A stretch of DNA of 64,000 nucleotides from Isoetes taiwanensis (GCA_021234155.1 JAJEKV010000032.1:11722099-11786098), one strand, 5' to 3'. Shown: positions 33,401 to 45,932, counted from the stretch's first letter. Notes: generated by a model from the letters alone, not told the origin. Numbers and translations: made by a program.

Positions 33401-34935
33401 GATTTTGAAAAGGATATATGGACATCCATATAAAGCCCGTGATCGCTTTCAGAAAAAACAGAACCATCTTGTAATGGACTATGAAAAGAGTGAGGCATAT
33501 GCATGAAAGGTCAAAGAGGCTTTTACGGGCTGGTTGCCACCAAAAAATGTTGCTGAGCATAGCAAAGCTTTCATAGATAAGATTTTAACAGTTTTTTTTT
33601 CCAGAAAAAGGCAAATGGATTATTCTCATTAGGTATTTTTTGCATACCGTAACCCTAAGCTACCGGCCTTGGCTACTCGATCTAATCTCTGCAGGGATAT
33701 TCACCATATCAGATGGTATCACAGCTCTAGAAATCATGATTGGGAACTGCAATATTATACTAAAAACCTTTTTTTTGTCTGAGTAAAAATGTAGAGTTGC
33801 ATTTTCAGTGGCTATGGCCTACGGTAAGCAGAATAGATCAAATCGGATATCTCAGCACCTGGAGAAATGATTATCTTTGGATGATCTTGGCCCGATCTGA
33901 GGAATGTACACGAGAGCATGCAACAAGCACAAACTCTAATAGGATGCCGACTTCAAGGTACCACTATTTCTATTGTTAGGTGCTTCACAAACTCTGCTCC
34001 AGATATAGCTGGTAGTACTTGAATCTCTTTTAGGGATAGCATTGTCGCAAACCAATGGCAGGATAAATACGGCAAATAATCGTGTAAGGCTGCTGAACAG
34101 GTTGCATGCTTCACTCTGGCGCTTGCTCTGGCGCCTCAGATGGCTAAGACGAATCACACCAGGCAGGAGATCATCAATTTAATCAGGGGTGTTGGCATAG
34201 ATCTGACTGCATTATGCAAGAAAGATGATGAGAATGTGGCACAGCCCAGCAATATGTTTCTATGGTATGGCTGTGCTCCACAGGTTCTCCACAGTTACGC
34301 TAAATAACGCCCTTTCTTTTTATTCATTTTCTATTCACTGCTATACAGTGGCGAATTTAGATGCCCTGGCTTCTTGTTGCTCTTCATTGCTGGGTATTCC
34401 CAAGTTGGGTATGTAATTCCTCTTCTTTGCTTCAGAGAGATGTCACTTTCTGTTATTGTTGCTCATTGTCTGCATGATCAAACATGAAACTTAAAAAAAG
34501 GATGGGAAAATGCATTGGCAGGGCCCCCGGTTTGTTTGTCCATTCTCTTTGCAGGTGCTGAAGAAGCTTCGGCATTGACGCCTGGCAAAACTGTTGGGCT
34601 GATTCCCTACTGTAGCAGGGAAGCTTGTGGGACAAACCTCACTGCCTACTGATTTAGAAGCATGATCCGCTCCTGCTTTAGTGCCTCCAATAGTGCGTAG
34701 CATGCCCCCGAATAGGCAGTTGCTATTTTGAAGTCAGATGACATCAAAATCCTTTACAATGGATGTCAACTGCCCCTTAGGAATAGAGCCACATCAGCGT
34801 TTGACCCCATCTCCCGATGAGGTGTGGGGATGGGATCGCACTAGAGGGCATATCCCTCAGAATATTCCCCTATCTAATGGCTGGGAATTCACTAGAGTGC
34901 CCATCAACGATAACGATAACATAAAGTCAAGTTGA
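33400..34935 (+). pseudogene. Unrecognised coding remnants
   Basis: Plus-strand coding-like pieces: RDIHHIRWYHSSRNHDWELQ (about 33,700), CRLQGTTISIVRCFTNSAPD (about 33,945-34,010), QEIINLIRGVGIDLTALCKK (about 34,160-34,220) and DEVWGWDRTRGHIPQNIPLS (about 34,815-34,880). Stops and frame changes separate them. No family is recognised. A pyrimidine-rich tract ending CTTTGCAG before 34,554 could be an acceptor site. Confidence 0.3.
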
Positions 34936-35401
34936 TCAGCGCCCGACTTGGAAAAAATAAGTAGAGGGTTGGTAATTAAATGCCATAGATTTCAGCAGGA
35001 CCTCTTGTAGGAAAAAATTACAGTAACATTTTGAGGTGGCCCAGTCTTCATGTTAACTCACATGCTTTGCCCATTAAAGTAATGAAGAAATGAACGTTGA
35101 AAAACTATTCATTGCCATGCTCCATCCACTACCCTTTTCCTTTGTATATTTAAGTTACCTGCCCTCTCCTTTTTCTGGTTTAGTTTTGAGCTACCTACCT
35201 CTTCACCAGTGCTTCAGGATTAAGTATGACCATTTCTTCCGTTCATTAAAGCTTCTAGCTCTTCTTCTTCTTCTTCTGTCTATTCAGTTGCATTTTTGTT
35301 AAATATGTGAAATGCGTTTGTCAGGCAGATTTATATTCAGATTGCTATAGTCTGCAGGGCAACATTGCTTTCTGGTGGTGGCAAAAAGAAACATTCAAAA
35401 A

Positions 35402-35698
35402 ATGCTAGTTTGCATGCTTCTGCTGGTTGTATATAAGCTAGATGAAGCAGTTGCAGGCTTTGTGAAAACACAAGGAACCAAGTTCATATTGGATGGACAT
35501 CCTTTTTATGTGAATGGATTCAATGCCTACTGGATGCATTATATGTCAGTAGATCCAATAAATAGAGCAAAGGTGAGCAGTTTAATGCAGCAAGCTGCTG
35601 GATTAGGCCTCACAGTAGCCAGAACCTGGGCTTACAATGATGGAGGATATAATGTCATCCAAGTCAGACCAGGGGTTTATGATGAAACATCCTTTAAA
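35402..35698 (+). pseudogene. Endo-1,4-beta-mannanase (GH5) first exon only
   Basis: Starts MLVCMLLLVVYKLDEAVAGF, a hydrophobic secretion signal. It continues FVKTQGTKFILDGHPFYVNG, FNAYWMHYMSVDP and GLTVARTWAYNDGGYNVIQV, the N-terminal part of plant GH5 family-7 mannanases, which cut cell-wall mannan. I prefer this ATG to the upstream GTG because the signal peptide begins here. The exon ends at a GTAAGC donor (35,699), where the family usually has an intron. No later exon (catalytic Glu residues) is found. Immediately past the donor the sequence is minus-strand solanesyl diphosphate synthase, so this is a gene fragment rather than a gene with a long intron. Confidence 0.85.
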
Positions 35699-35937
35699 GT
35701 AAGCACAAAGATCACCATCTCATTTCTGTCAATCTTGTTTGCATCACATGATATTCGTCCATTGCATAATTTCCCCAGTAACCAAATGCCCTAAAACTTT
35801 TGATAACAGCTCCACTACTTCTGTATTCTTTAAGGATGCCAATGCTACTGAAGCCCTAGCAAGTAAGAAGTCCCCAGCCAACATCAAAATTTATTGCCCA
35901 TTACAAAATTCAAAGACCCAATACCTCTTCTTGTATC

Positions 35938-37538
35938 CTCATTGTGACGTCCCCTACTCCTTATACGACGCACACATCGTATCCGAAGGAGAAGCCTTCC
36001 CCCTGGCAGCTACACTGACAGGGGCCATCCACCTGACTCCACTCCCAGTGGAATGAGCCAGCAAGGGAAGAGTGGATCTGTCATTCACCCGTCTCCCATC
36101 GGGTCGACCTATCTGCGGAAGCGCGAATAATCATGAGCACATAACATAACATATCAATACAATCACCTCGAAGGGTGAACATATCATGAACATCATAGAG
36201 ATAACAACATCAACATAACAATAACAGATAAAGGGGAAGATCCTACCCAAGGCTCAGACTCAAGGAGGATGACTGACGGCTTGGGTCTCTAGAAGTCATT
36301 GCAGACAGAATTCATGGCAAATGGATTTGGCTGGCATGAGAACATGGCTTAGGGTAGTCCACTCCATCCGCCCCTCCCGTGCACACCTTGCAGAGTAGGT
36401 TGAAAGATATTGGGATCTGACCGTAGCATACCGGGTGAATAGCCAGAGGGGCTACTACTACTGGGTTGCATCTTCCCAGCCCCGATGAGGCAGGAGAGGA
36501 GTCACCTCCCCTCCAGAGGCATCCATGCCCTTCACAGGCGGCTAGAGAGCCACTGCTCTTATTCGACTTGAACTCATTGGAAGGTGACGCATCACCCCAC
36601 GAGTGTCGAGCTCATGCCTTGCCCACACGCAGTGACAAGCCATCAAGTCTAGCCCGCATAGACCCCCGGTAGGCCTTACACACCAGAGGGGTCAGTCTGT
36701 GTAGGGACAAGTTCCTCCTTATCATCCGGTCTAATCCCGCCACCCACAACCAGGCGGGCTCCTGTGCATGGGCCGCAAGTAATTGGGAGCTACTGGTGCT
36801 ACCTAGGATCATCTGCTACACAGCTTTAGGTCTCTACCCCCCTTCCCAATACATGGAGGTCACAGAATGAAATACCAACATCATTGAAATAGAGAATATC
36901 ATCTAATCTTATCTACCTAAACAACAGAGTTAGGTTCCTTAGTTAGGGCTTATGATCTCGGGATCTATAAGGCCTCTAGAGTTGATCTAACATACTAAAC
37001 CAGCCTATTGCCTTGCCCAAAGATGGCTTTGCACAACAGAATGACTATATAGCTGGTCCTTGACCTGCTCCTGATCCTCGGAAGGCGTCCATGCTCCTGA
37101 TCTTGCTGAAGATGGCTGCTAATCGATAATCTGTTGTGCAAATCCGGCTTCCAGGAGCTTAGCAATGCGGGTTGAAGTCCAGACTTGGCCGAAATGGCTC
37201 AAGAGAACCCTAAATGCGAGAATGGGAAAGGAGCTCTATGAAAACCCTAAATGTCAAAGATAGAAAGGGTTGGGTTTAGGGTTATAACCCTTATATAGAC
37301 CCTTTCTAGATTAGGTTAACCATTTGGCTTTGGAAAATGGGGGGTCAAGGGGGGTTTTGTTGTGTATGTTTTTATAACATGCACAACTTTCGAGGTTGCC
37401 CCCCCTAGGTGCAACTCTTGGCCCCTAGGTGCAACGTTCTTCGGCTCTCAAGTACATGTCATCTATGGCATGTACGTGTGACATGGCAGTATAATATACG
37501 TATTAGGGGCGTATATTATGCTGGAACGTCACACTCAT
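35938..37538. repeat. Target-site duplication CTCAT around solo LTR
   Basis: CTCAT at 35,938-35,942 and 37,534-37,538, directly flanking TGTGACG and CGTCACA. Removing one TSD copy plus the LTR rejoins the SPS reading frame at DNE/DTRRG. Confidence 0.95.
35943..37533. mobile_element. Solo LTR, 1,591 bp, related to the 9.6-16.9 kb element
   Basis: Begins TGTGACGTCCCC and ends GGAACGTCACA. It shares blocks with the other LTRs, for example GTCCACTCCATCCGCCCCTC (about 36,356) and the ...GGAACGTCACA end. No interior or second LTR is present, so it is the product of LTR-LTR recombination. It represents a different subfamily or an older copy, because much of the rest is diverged. Confidence 0.92.
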
Positions 37539-38407
37539 TATCCAAGACGTCGTCGTGAAGAAGGCTTGCAATATGGATCATCTCAGTAATCTCAGCAATG
37601 CGATGCTGCCTCCAGCGTGTTCATTTGTGACAACATCCGGCACCACAACAGTCAAGGAAGAAGCCATAAGCAGCAACACTGTGGGCCTGAACCTCTTTCC
37701 TTCAACGCCCATCTTGAAAAAGTACTCAGCGGCAGAAGCTAGTTTGGGGACTTATGCTATAACCATTCCCCTCAATCTCTGGGCCACAAAGCTCAGCTCA
37801 TCTGGCACAAGCGAAAATGGATCGATCTTCTCTTCTCTCTTGCTAACATGAAAAGCTCTGCATATTTGAGGGCAGGCAAGAAGAAGAGGTGTATCGTCAA
37901 GGAAATTTGTGCCGGCCGAAACTGGTACTAACCACTACCAGCATCGGAGTTGGATCTGCCATAGCCAGAGCAACGCAGCGGCAGAGCACGAAACAAGGGA
38001 AAAGGCCGCCATAGCCGCCATACGTGTCAGCACAAGGATGCTTCAAACAAATTCCATCAAACAAATATTTATCAAACAAAAAATGACATTGAATTAGATA
38101 TGAGTGATAATTATAAATTCCCCTTAGAACCCTTTTTGTTTGGATGCATATTCATACAAGGAGTGGCAAGAGTAAATCATGGCATCTTAAATCAATTTAG
38201 AAGAATTTAATATTGGGTGAATGTATTCTGCTGAAAAATATGCTTTGATTATTATTTTCTATAGAAACCTTATCTATTTTTTTCTCAAAAATAGGGAGGG
38301 TTTCCACTTTGAAAACTTGGAAGAGTTTTCAATTTGGGGAGTCTAACCCAAATCTAGCTGCAATATGCAATAGTTTGAATGATTTTGAAGTGCGATATAG
38401 ACAATGG

Positions 38408-39390
38408 TCTTTTCAAATCATCTGGGTGTTTCTCAACAGCTTTTTATATAGGAAATTATGCGCAAATGTTCTTTTCATTTTGTAGTACTTGTCTGTTAAG
38501 TTAAAAAAAATGATCCATTTTCTTTACATTAAGAAATCCAAGTTCCTGAAGCATAAGCAATTGAGATTGTCTAAAAGTCCTCCAAAACGATAAAATAGCA
38601 TAAGAATGTTTAATAGCATGCATAAAGTCAAGTTTATAAAACACTTCAAAGAGCCTCTCGTTCATACATCATATTACTTCAGCACGATAAAATGGCTGCA
38701 TAATAGCATTTTCAATTCAAGTCTCAAAAGCGTAAAGGATTGTGATTCTTTAAAAGTCCTCCAAAATAATAAAATAGCTGCATACTTTGGGAAAAAAACA
38801 GTTAATGGGATGTGTTAAGTCAAGTTTATACAACACTTCAAAGTGGCTCTCGTTCATACATCAAATTTAGTGGGATGCATTAAGTCAAGTTTCTCCAACA
38901 CTTCAAAGTGGCTCTTATTGAGACATCAAATTGCTTCAGCATTTTAGTTTTAACTAATAATAGATCTAGATAGATAGATAAATTTAAATAGATAAATATT
39001 ATTTTAACGTCCACATTTTAACTAGATAGATAAGATAAATTTAGATAGATAGATAGATAAAATTTAGATAGATAGATGTTCCACATACTGTGCAGTGGTG
39101 ATGAGATAGGTAGGTCATGACATGGGTACAACGAGCAAGGTACAACAAAAGTTAAAACCAAATTGGACACCATTTTTCCAATTGAAACACTCTTTTGTCC
39201 AGATTATGCAGCCACTTATCGTTTTGGAGGACTTTTATAAGTTAGACAAATCACAATTCTGGAACTTGGACTCTCTCCATAAAGAAAAAGGAGTATTTTT
39301 TAAGTACAGCATGGAAACAACGTTTATGCATGGGTTCTCAGTCTCCTCATCTAGAAAGCTATTGAGAAACACCTGAATGATTTGAAAAGA
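38408..39390. repeat. Inverted repeat, arms of about 180 bp
   Basis: Left arm about 38,408-38,590 (TCTTTTCAAATCATCTGGGTGTTTCTC ... AAAGTCCTCCAAAACGATAA). The right arm, about 39,212-39,390, is its imperfect reverse complement. The spacer of about 620 bp holds three direct copies of AAGTCAAGTTTxTxxAACAC (38,626, 38,818 and 38,886) and GATA-rich tracts. This could be a degraded foldback or MITE-type element. Confidence 0.75.
38950..39080. repeat. GATA-rich low-complexity tracts
   Basis: Repeated TAGATAGATAGATAAATTT-type sequence between the arms of the inverted repeat. Confidence 0.9.
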
Positions 39391-39952
39391 TTGTTTAACA
39401 TAAAAATCTTCAAACACAAGGCAGCAGAGAGCAGACTGTCAATTTCATAAAAAAACAGACAAAAAGAGAGAAATCCTAAGAGATCGCGATTCAATCAAGC
39501 AAATTTCTTTCCAGAAACAAACAAAGCAGATAAAAAGCAAACGAGCCTTAAATCTGTACAAGTTTGCAGCTTCGTAACACATTTCACATCAAAATCCAGG
39601 CCAAAACATTCAAATTCTCGAGAAGGCCGGTGCAAAATGGCTGCAATATCCGGAATCCGGCATGGAAAAGAGCAAATCCGAAACGGGTCACAGGGATTTA
39701 ACCCAAATCCGACGTGGGTCATAGTAATTGAACCAAAATCTGGCATAAACAGGGGATAAGAGCTGAAATCCGGCTAATGACAGAGCGCAGGAGCCAAAAA
39801 TGACAGAGATTATGGAGTTTGGATTCAAATCTGGCACGAAACAGGGGTGAAATTCTTTTGAAGCTCAAATCCGGCAATAAGCAGAGATTTGAAACAGAGA
39901 TTTGGATCAAATCCGGCAATAGACAGAGATTTGGATCAAACAGAGCTCGGAT

Positions 39953-41065
39953 TCAGGTAGAATGAAGGGGGGAAGCAGAAGGGGGAGTAAGAGGAGGGGA
40001 TCCAAGGGGAGTTCTGATTTCAGGAAGAGATGGAAGCACCGGCATGGGATTTAATGGCGGAGATGGAGGCGAATCTCTAAATTTTCTTCGAAAAACCGCC
40101 GGAGTTTCTCGAAATGGAGTCATCGGAGGAGATACTGAAGCAACAGACGAACCGGGCGATGTCGGAGGTGTCACAAATGGGGTCTCTGCTGCAGAACTGC
40201 ACCTTGAATCCGGCGAAGGCATGCAAACTATTTCTATCTGATCTGCTAAATCCATCCTTGTTTCTTCCAATCTCAATCTGTTCGATCCAATTTCAAAACC
40301 ATCCCCTCTGTTTTCTTCTATTTTGCCCATGTCTTCAACATCAATCGCTCTGTTCTGCCCCTGTTTTTGATCAATCCATCTGTTTTCATTACTGGATGCA
40401 TTCGGAAACCCATTTTGATGATCAATCAATCCGTTCAGAGCCATTACTAGATCAGCACCGCAATTCTTTTGATTTGTTCCTCTGTTTTGGCTCTGTTTTC
40501 TGTCAATCCCTTCCTGATCAATCCCTTTCTGATTTTTCTGATCAGTCCCTTTGTTTATGCCACATTTTGCATCAAACCCATCAATCCGATCCTTGCTGGG
40601 CTGTTTAATCCCTTCCTTCCGATCCTTGCAGAGCCCTTTTTCATAATCCAAGCCAGATTCAAGCCCGTTTACAGGCTCTGTAGAATCGGCAGATGCTTTC
40701 CGGCTCTTGGCAACAATAGATTTAAGCTCTTCAAAATCCAAATCTTCTTTTGTTTCTTCCTTAATGGTGAAAAGCAATCTAGGAGGACCCAACAGATAAT
40801 GCATCTGACAGAGATCGATATCACCTTCCAAATCGATCGGAAACATTTTTGCAGCAAGCTGCTCGGCATCGAGGACGTCTTCCGGAGGAGAAATTTCTGC
40901 TTGATCTACAGATCTGGCACCCGAATCTTGGCTTATATTTGTAACCCGATTATCTAGCCCCCTTCTTTTCCAAACTAGAAGATAATAGAGCTCCGCTGCA
41001 AGAAGAACTGCCAGAATCGAAAATATTACTGTCAGCGCCACTCCCAGAGTACCCAACGAGCCCAT
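39953..41065 (-). CDS. Single-pass membrane protein, plant family of unknown function
   Basis: Uninterrupted 370-codon ORF with an ATG start. Residues about 6-32 (GVALTVIFSILAVLLAAELY) form one membrane segment, followed by YLLVWKRRG, a basic cytosolic anchor. The AELYYLLxWKRR pattern, the Leu-Gly-Pro-Pro-Arg-Leu-Leu-Phe-Thr-Ile block (near residue 95) and C-terminal Pro-rich TPFVTPPTSPGS, SPPMTPF and PLGSPPLTPP motifs are shared with uncharacterised plant membrane proteins (from memory of the family's look, not a search). The middle (residues about 140-270) is Asp/Gln/Asn/Lys-rich with imperfect IDQKxxQNR-type repeats and is probably disordered. There is no intron and no frame break, so it is likely a functional single-exon gene. 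The Ser/Thr-Pro clusters suggest phosphorylation; the role is unknown. Confidence 0.85.
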   Translation of the reverse strand: MGSLGTLGVALTVIFSILAVLLAAELYYLLVWKRRGLDNRVTNISQDSGARSVDQAEISPPEDVLDAEQLAAKMFPIDLEGDIDLCQMHYLLGPPRLLFTIKEETKEDLDFEELKSIVAKSRKASADSTEPVNGLESGLDYEKGLCKDRKEGIKQPSKDRIDGFDAKCGINKGTDQKNQKGIDQEGIDRKQSQNRGTNQKNCGADLVMALNGLIDHQNGFPNASSNENRWIDQKQGQNRAIDVEDMGKIEENRGDGFEIGSNRLRLEETRMDLADQIEIVCMPSPDSRCSSAAETPFVTPPTSPGSSVASVSPPMTPFRETPAVFRRKFRDSPPSPPLNPMPVLPSLPEIRTPLGSPPLTPPSASPLHST

Positions 41066-42320
41066 TTTTCGCCCAAATATCTGCCCTCTGCTTCATAAAT
41101 CTGGTTTTCAACTTCCGGAGCTCACGAATCCATAGATCTTCGTAATATCTTGTGGATTTTTACTTCGAGATTCAAATCTAAGCTTGCTTTTGCTGTTTTT
41201 TCAGCAGAAATGAGCTCAAACTCCATAAGCCAAGCTTCATTCACTGCCGGAACAGAACCAAAAGCTTCAAAAAAAATCTTAAGCGAAAACCCAAGATCGG
41301 GAACCGATCAGAAGCCTTGTATCGGAAGCATTTTTTCGAATAAAACCAGGTATTCTTTTCTGCAGCGCATGAGCTCCTAGATTCGTTCAAATCAGAACAG
41401 GAAACAAATACGCCCTTTTCTCAGAAAATGAATCCACTAGGACGAATATGCCCTTTTTTAAAACCCTATCTGTTTCTGATCATTCTTTTTTCTCATGAAT
41501 CTGCCGTCTCTCTTTACCCTGCCCATGTCGGAGTGGCGGAGAAGAATCTGCCATAGCCATTCCTTCTTCAAAGCTCAAACTCTGCACAGGAAATCTAAGC
41601 CAATAGCAAGGCAAATCACAGCTGCGCTTTTCGGATTGGGCATAAAAATCAGTTACCCATCTCCCAAATACGCCCCATTCAAAGCTCCGGCGATGAAATA
41701 AATGCTTTGCCCTAACAACGGATTCCTTTCCTTAATCCTGCACTGACGGCGCAAAACAGAGCAGTAAAACGGCAGTGCCGCTGCAGCACGCTGTAATATA
41801 TAGAGTCAAACAAATTAGGTAAGCTTAAAAATATGGATATTTTGCCACAGCAAGCTACGCATTGAGTTTTTCTTCGCCATAGCCAGGCCAGAAGAAGGTT
41901 TTAAGCGGAACCCAGACAGGATTAAGCCGTTTTGAAGGAGTGCCCATAAGAAAAAACACGCAGCAGATCACCAGGTTGAGATCATTCAAAAAGGAAAAAG
42001 CCGAAAATTTTGTCGCAAATGCATCGGTTTGGAGTGAATTGATTCAAAATTTACGAGAAAAGGACGGCCGATCTGATGAACAGGGGATGGATGGAAATGA
42101 TTTGGGCTTACGAGGAGCCGGAAAGGAAAAAAAATAAAAACGTACAAGGCATGCAAGGAAGGGCGTGAAGAATCAGGGCCAAATCATAATATTTCAGAAG
42201 CAGTCAGAACAAATTGGCCCGAAGCTTGAACCGCCGGCAGTGTAGACATGGACTGCCGGAAAGAAAAAATCCTCTGACATGCCGGAGCATGCGGCCATAG
42301 CCGAGCTCGGAAGTCAAAAT
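41066..42320. other. Upstream region of the membrane-protein gene
   Basis: No supported ORF. It probably contains the minus-strand gene's 5'UTR and promoter, but no TATA box or other element could be fixed with confidence. Short plus-strand frames here are not conserved with anything recognised. Confidence 0.4.
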
Positions 42321-43240
42321 TCTCTTGTCCGTCTGTGTCTGGCTGGTGTTTTCGTCCCCCGTTTTTGCCGTGCTCACGTATCTAAAATTCGTATTTTATA
42401 CCCAAAAAATATCTCCAATTATGGCTGCTGATGTGGCATACTAATGGACGGTCACGATTTCGCTTCTCTTAAAATGTTTAAACGTTCTCATGTTGAAGTT
42501 GAACCATTCAAACTCACACTAAAATTTGATACTAACATTTAGTAGTCTTTGTCATTACATGCAAACGTTTCTTACATCATATTTGCAACATCTCACCCTT
42601 CAAAATAGACCATTTGTCTATTTAGACCATCATCTACCCCATTTTTTTGAAACAATTTATCAAGAAAAATGGGACTCCATATATTCAAACTATCCTCTGC
42701 CTCTTCTTGCAGTTCTCAAGCAGCTTCACATTCTCCTAGTTGTTTTTACCTCACCTGCATTTTCCTAGCAGTTATTTTCATCCTGCTTCCCTAGATATAC
42801 TCCCTAGTGCTTGCTAGCTCTCCTACATCTTCCCGGCAATTGACTCCACCATTGTTGAGTTCCAACAACTTTCCATCCACTTCTTTCTATCCATAAATTT
42901 GTGACTGCCTAACATACTCCTTCCTTTAATGTCCATGCATGTTGCATGAACGTCCCCATCCTCAGTATTTGTCTCTGTGGACCCTTGTAAATCTTTGTAT
43001 GCTAGAGCTCGCAAGGATGTTCCAATATCATATCATAATTTATATGACTAGTTTCATTGAATATGTTTGCTACTAAATTTGACATGGCACCTACTTGCTA
43101 TTATGATACTCTCCAATCTACTGTATGGACGATAGGTAGATATAGGGAGAATAAAAGCTCGAGCATCTTAAATATCATCCAATGTCATGTTTGAACCAAA
43201 TAAAATGCACAGTGTTTTTGTGGACAGCGAGTTTTTTTAA
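42320..43240. repeat. Dispersed direct repeat R1, copy 1
   Basis: About 920 bp that recurs at 46,540-47,460: GTCAAAATTCTCTTGTC, AAAATTCGTATTTTA, CATACTCCTTCCTTTAATGT and AATATCATATCATAAT are shared in order, with indels. No coding domain. The 3' part (43,150-43,345) has an inverted repeat (ATCATCCAATGTCATGTTTG and its near complement about 100 bp later). Confidence 0.85.
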
Positions 43241-44899
43241 TGTTGTCTTGTTAAAGCCAAAGCGAAAGAAAAAACACACAAAGTTTTTCAGATTTTATGC
43301 TGGTTCAAACATGACAGTGGATGGTATTTAAGACGTTGGATAAAAGCTCATATGCCAATAGCTTTTCACACATACTGATGGTCATCTTGTATTCAATACA
43401 CTTGAAGATATTCAATTAGGTTCTCATTCTAAAATGTTGTATATAAAAAGGACATCACCACTTATCGGTGGGTAACAATGCTTCTATAGCGTTTTCTACA
43501 AATATAGTAGTTAAGCATGAGCCACCACAATGGTAAATATCGGACATCGTCATGTTCAAACTAGTTTAAATCTAAGAAATTTTATCAGTGTTTTTCTATG
43601 GTTTGTTGTTATGTTCTAGTAGCTAAAAGAAACTAATGACCCGAAGTCCTTTTTTTTTCTCTAGTTTTAACATGCCACTAGGGCGAATATACCATGAATA
43701 TGCATGTGCTTTAAATATAATCGCGTCAAATATTTAAGGTGCTCGCATGGGCCATATAACATTTTGCTTAATTGAAGGAAGTTAGCTATGTCCTCTAGCA
43801 TGTACCTAACAAATAAATATACTACCAAGTAATTTATAGCATTATATGAACACTCAATACCCATATGAGCATTCAAAGTTGCAGCAACCTATAAAAATAT
43901 TACAATATAATTGTCAGGGAGTTCAAACAATTGTTAGGTGCAGTATGCTATTGATTGTTCATATTTTTGTAATATAAGATTTTTAAACGCCTTCTTAGGC
44001 TATTTACATACCAATATGAATATTAGTTTTTCTATCATCGATAGCATTGCCCATCTCATAGTTTCCTATGTAAAATATCATTTATAAGTAACCGTCAGGC
44101 ATAGAGGACATTATTCCTATAATTTTAAAGGTCTCAACTTCCCATAAATGCTGCCTCAAGGACTTGCATATCTATCAAGTACAATGTTGTCATTTAGTTT
44201 GAATGCTAACATATTAAATATACCATCAAGCAAGACATCAAATATGTTTGACAGCCCTAGGATTATTTTTACCCTGGATATTAGAAATATTTGAGGCTCA
44301 CGCTCTAATTCACAAGAAAATTATTTAAGAACCTGGATTTAACCATATAGGTACCTTCATGACAATGCAATCACCCGCAGTTTTCTGTGCTTGATCTTTT
44401 TTTCTTCAAATCAAGGAGTTGCAGTTTATTCCCCTGCATCTCCTTGAACTGCATAAGAAGGCCATTGTCTATCATCAAAGTGTCCTAATCTATTATATGT
44501 CTAGATGCAATCAGTTTTGCTATGCAAGTTTTTGCAGGGCCAATATTTTTTCACCCCAAATCATCTAACCTAGGAAATTTTTATTTCTATCATTGAGTAC
44601 TAAATTTGTCGCCGTCTTGTATTTTTCTAGAAAAGGAGAATGGTGTGAAAGAATAGAACAAAATAGAATTTAATATCCTCATAGATCACTAGGGCATCAG
44701 ACATATACGATGGGCTAGTATAAGCCAAAACATCACCAAACATTATGAAAATAGTACAAACCATGAGCAAAAGCTCAGATGAAACTAGGACCTCGCACCT
44801 CAAGTATATAGAATGATGCGCTAAGAAGTTGTGGAAGCATGGAATTTAATGCTAATGTTGAATAACATTAAGGTGAGGATAAGAAAAGGAAGAAGTGCT

Positions 44900-44938
44900 A
44901 AGAATAGAATAGAATAGAATAGAATAGAATAGAATAGA
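44900..44938. repeat. (AATAG)n microsatellite, about 7 units
   Basis: Perfect pentanucleotide array inside repeat R2. Confidence 0.97.
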
Positions 44939-45932
44939 GTAATTGATATATATGCCAACAAGTTCTTTTGGACAAGATCTAAATACATCACCAAACATTA
45001 TAAAAATTGTACAAAGCATGGGCAAAAGACCAGATGAAACTACGACTTGGTACCTCAAATATGTAGAATGCCGAAGGGATCCAAGAATGGGTCAGGACGA
45101 GAGTTATTGATAAACTATGGGCAAATGCACATATGTTTAGCTTAGGAGAGCATTTACTCGGTGAGTACACCTCCTCTAATCTTGAAGGATTTTGCTTGAT
45201 TTGTTAAGTTCATGGAGAAAAATGTAGATGCTTATTTGCCCAAGGAATGCACCTAAGCTATAGGGGACATGTCATTTACATGCACAGGATCAGAAGAAAT
45301 TCCATGTATACACTTTTCCTTGTAGAAAAAACCCCTCAAGTTCTCATATTTGTTGAAAGTTCTATACCCATGCATACTCGTACAAGCATTTTTGTTAGTG
45401 GCAATATACCCATCCCATATAAATACTTATTTAAAATGTACTAGAAAATATACCTAGCAATGTAGAAACCCTTAATCCAATAATCCTTCTTCTCATCCAT
45501 AGATCAAAATACCTTCCCATACATGTATCATTGAATCTTCTCCTGTCAATTTCCCCCTCGCGACTTTGTATGGCATAAAATGTACAAAAGCCATCCTTGT
45601 GTATGATGTATATGTATGTTTTCATAAAAAATAAACCCCCTAAAGATCACTTAGTAGTGTTGTATGGCCAGTATAATATGAACTCCCCGTGTGTATTTGC
45701 TTTGATACATTATTGGATTATGAGACTATAGATAGATGCTTAAAATTATTTTGGTTCTAGTTGTCAGTTTGATTATAAATTAATGATGTGTGTAATTCTG
45801 TGTTGAGAAGGATAGTCTTGAACTGGATTCAAATGTGGTATGTACAGATGATGCTTTGAGAAGTTGTGGAAGCATGATATATAATGCTAATATCAAATAA
45901 TGAATTCTGATAATAAGGTGAGGATAAGGAAA

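Larger units (their letters stand above)
35715..38021 (-). pseudogene. SPS: Solanesyl diphosphate synthase pseudogene, split by a solo LTR
   Basis: Reads on the minus strand from an ATG at 38,021 (MAAMAAFSLVSCSAAA, transit-peptide-like), then DPFSLVPDELSF, VPKLASAAEYFFKMGVEGKR, AEITEMIHIASLLHDDVLDN with the first Asp-rich motif DDxxD (about 37,540-37,570). At that point the solo LTR interrupts it. Past the LTR it resumes DTRRGIGSLNFVMGNK (35,942 downwards) and, after one frame change, LAGDFLLARASVALASLKNT and HLVTGEIM, fading at about 35,715. The second Asp-rich motif is missing. It has stops and at least three frame changes. The enzyme makes the C45 side chain of plastoquinone/ubiquinone. 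No introns are seen across the region, so a retrocopy is possible. Confidence 0.87.

Noticed and set aside
32287-34935. A complete LINE
   Set aside because: ORF1 and endonuclease parts are clear, but no reverse-transcriptase motif was found between 33,400 and 34,935.
40114-40957. Plus-strand ORFs of 164 and 162 codons
   Set aside because: They are antisense shadows of the 370-codon membrane-protein ORF.
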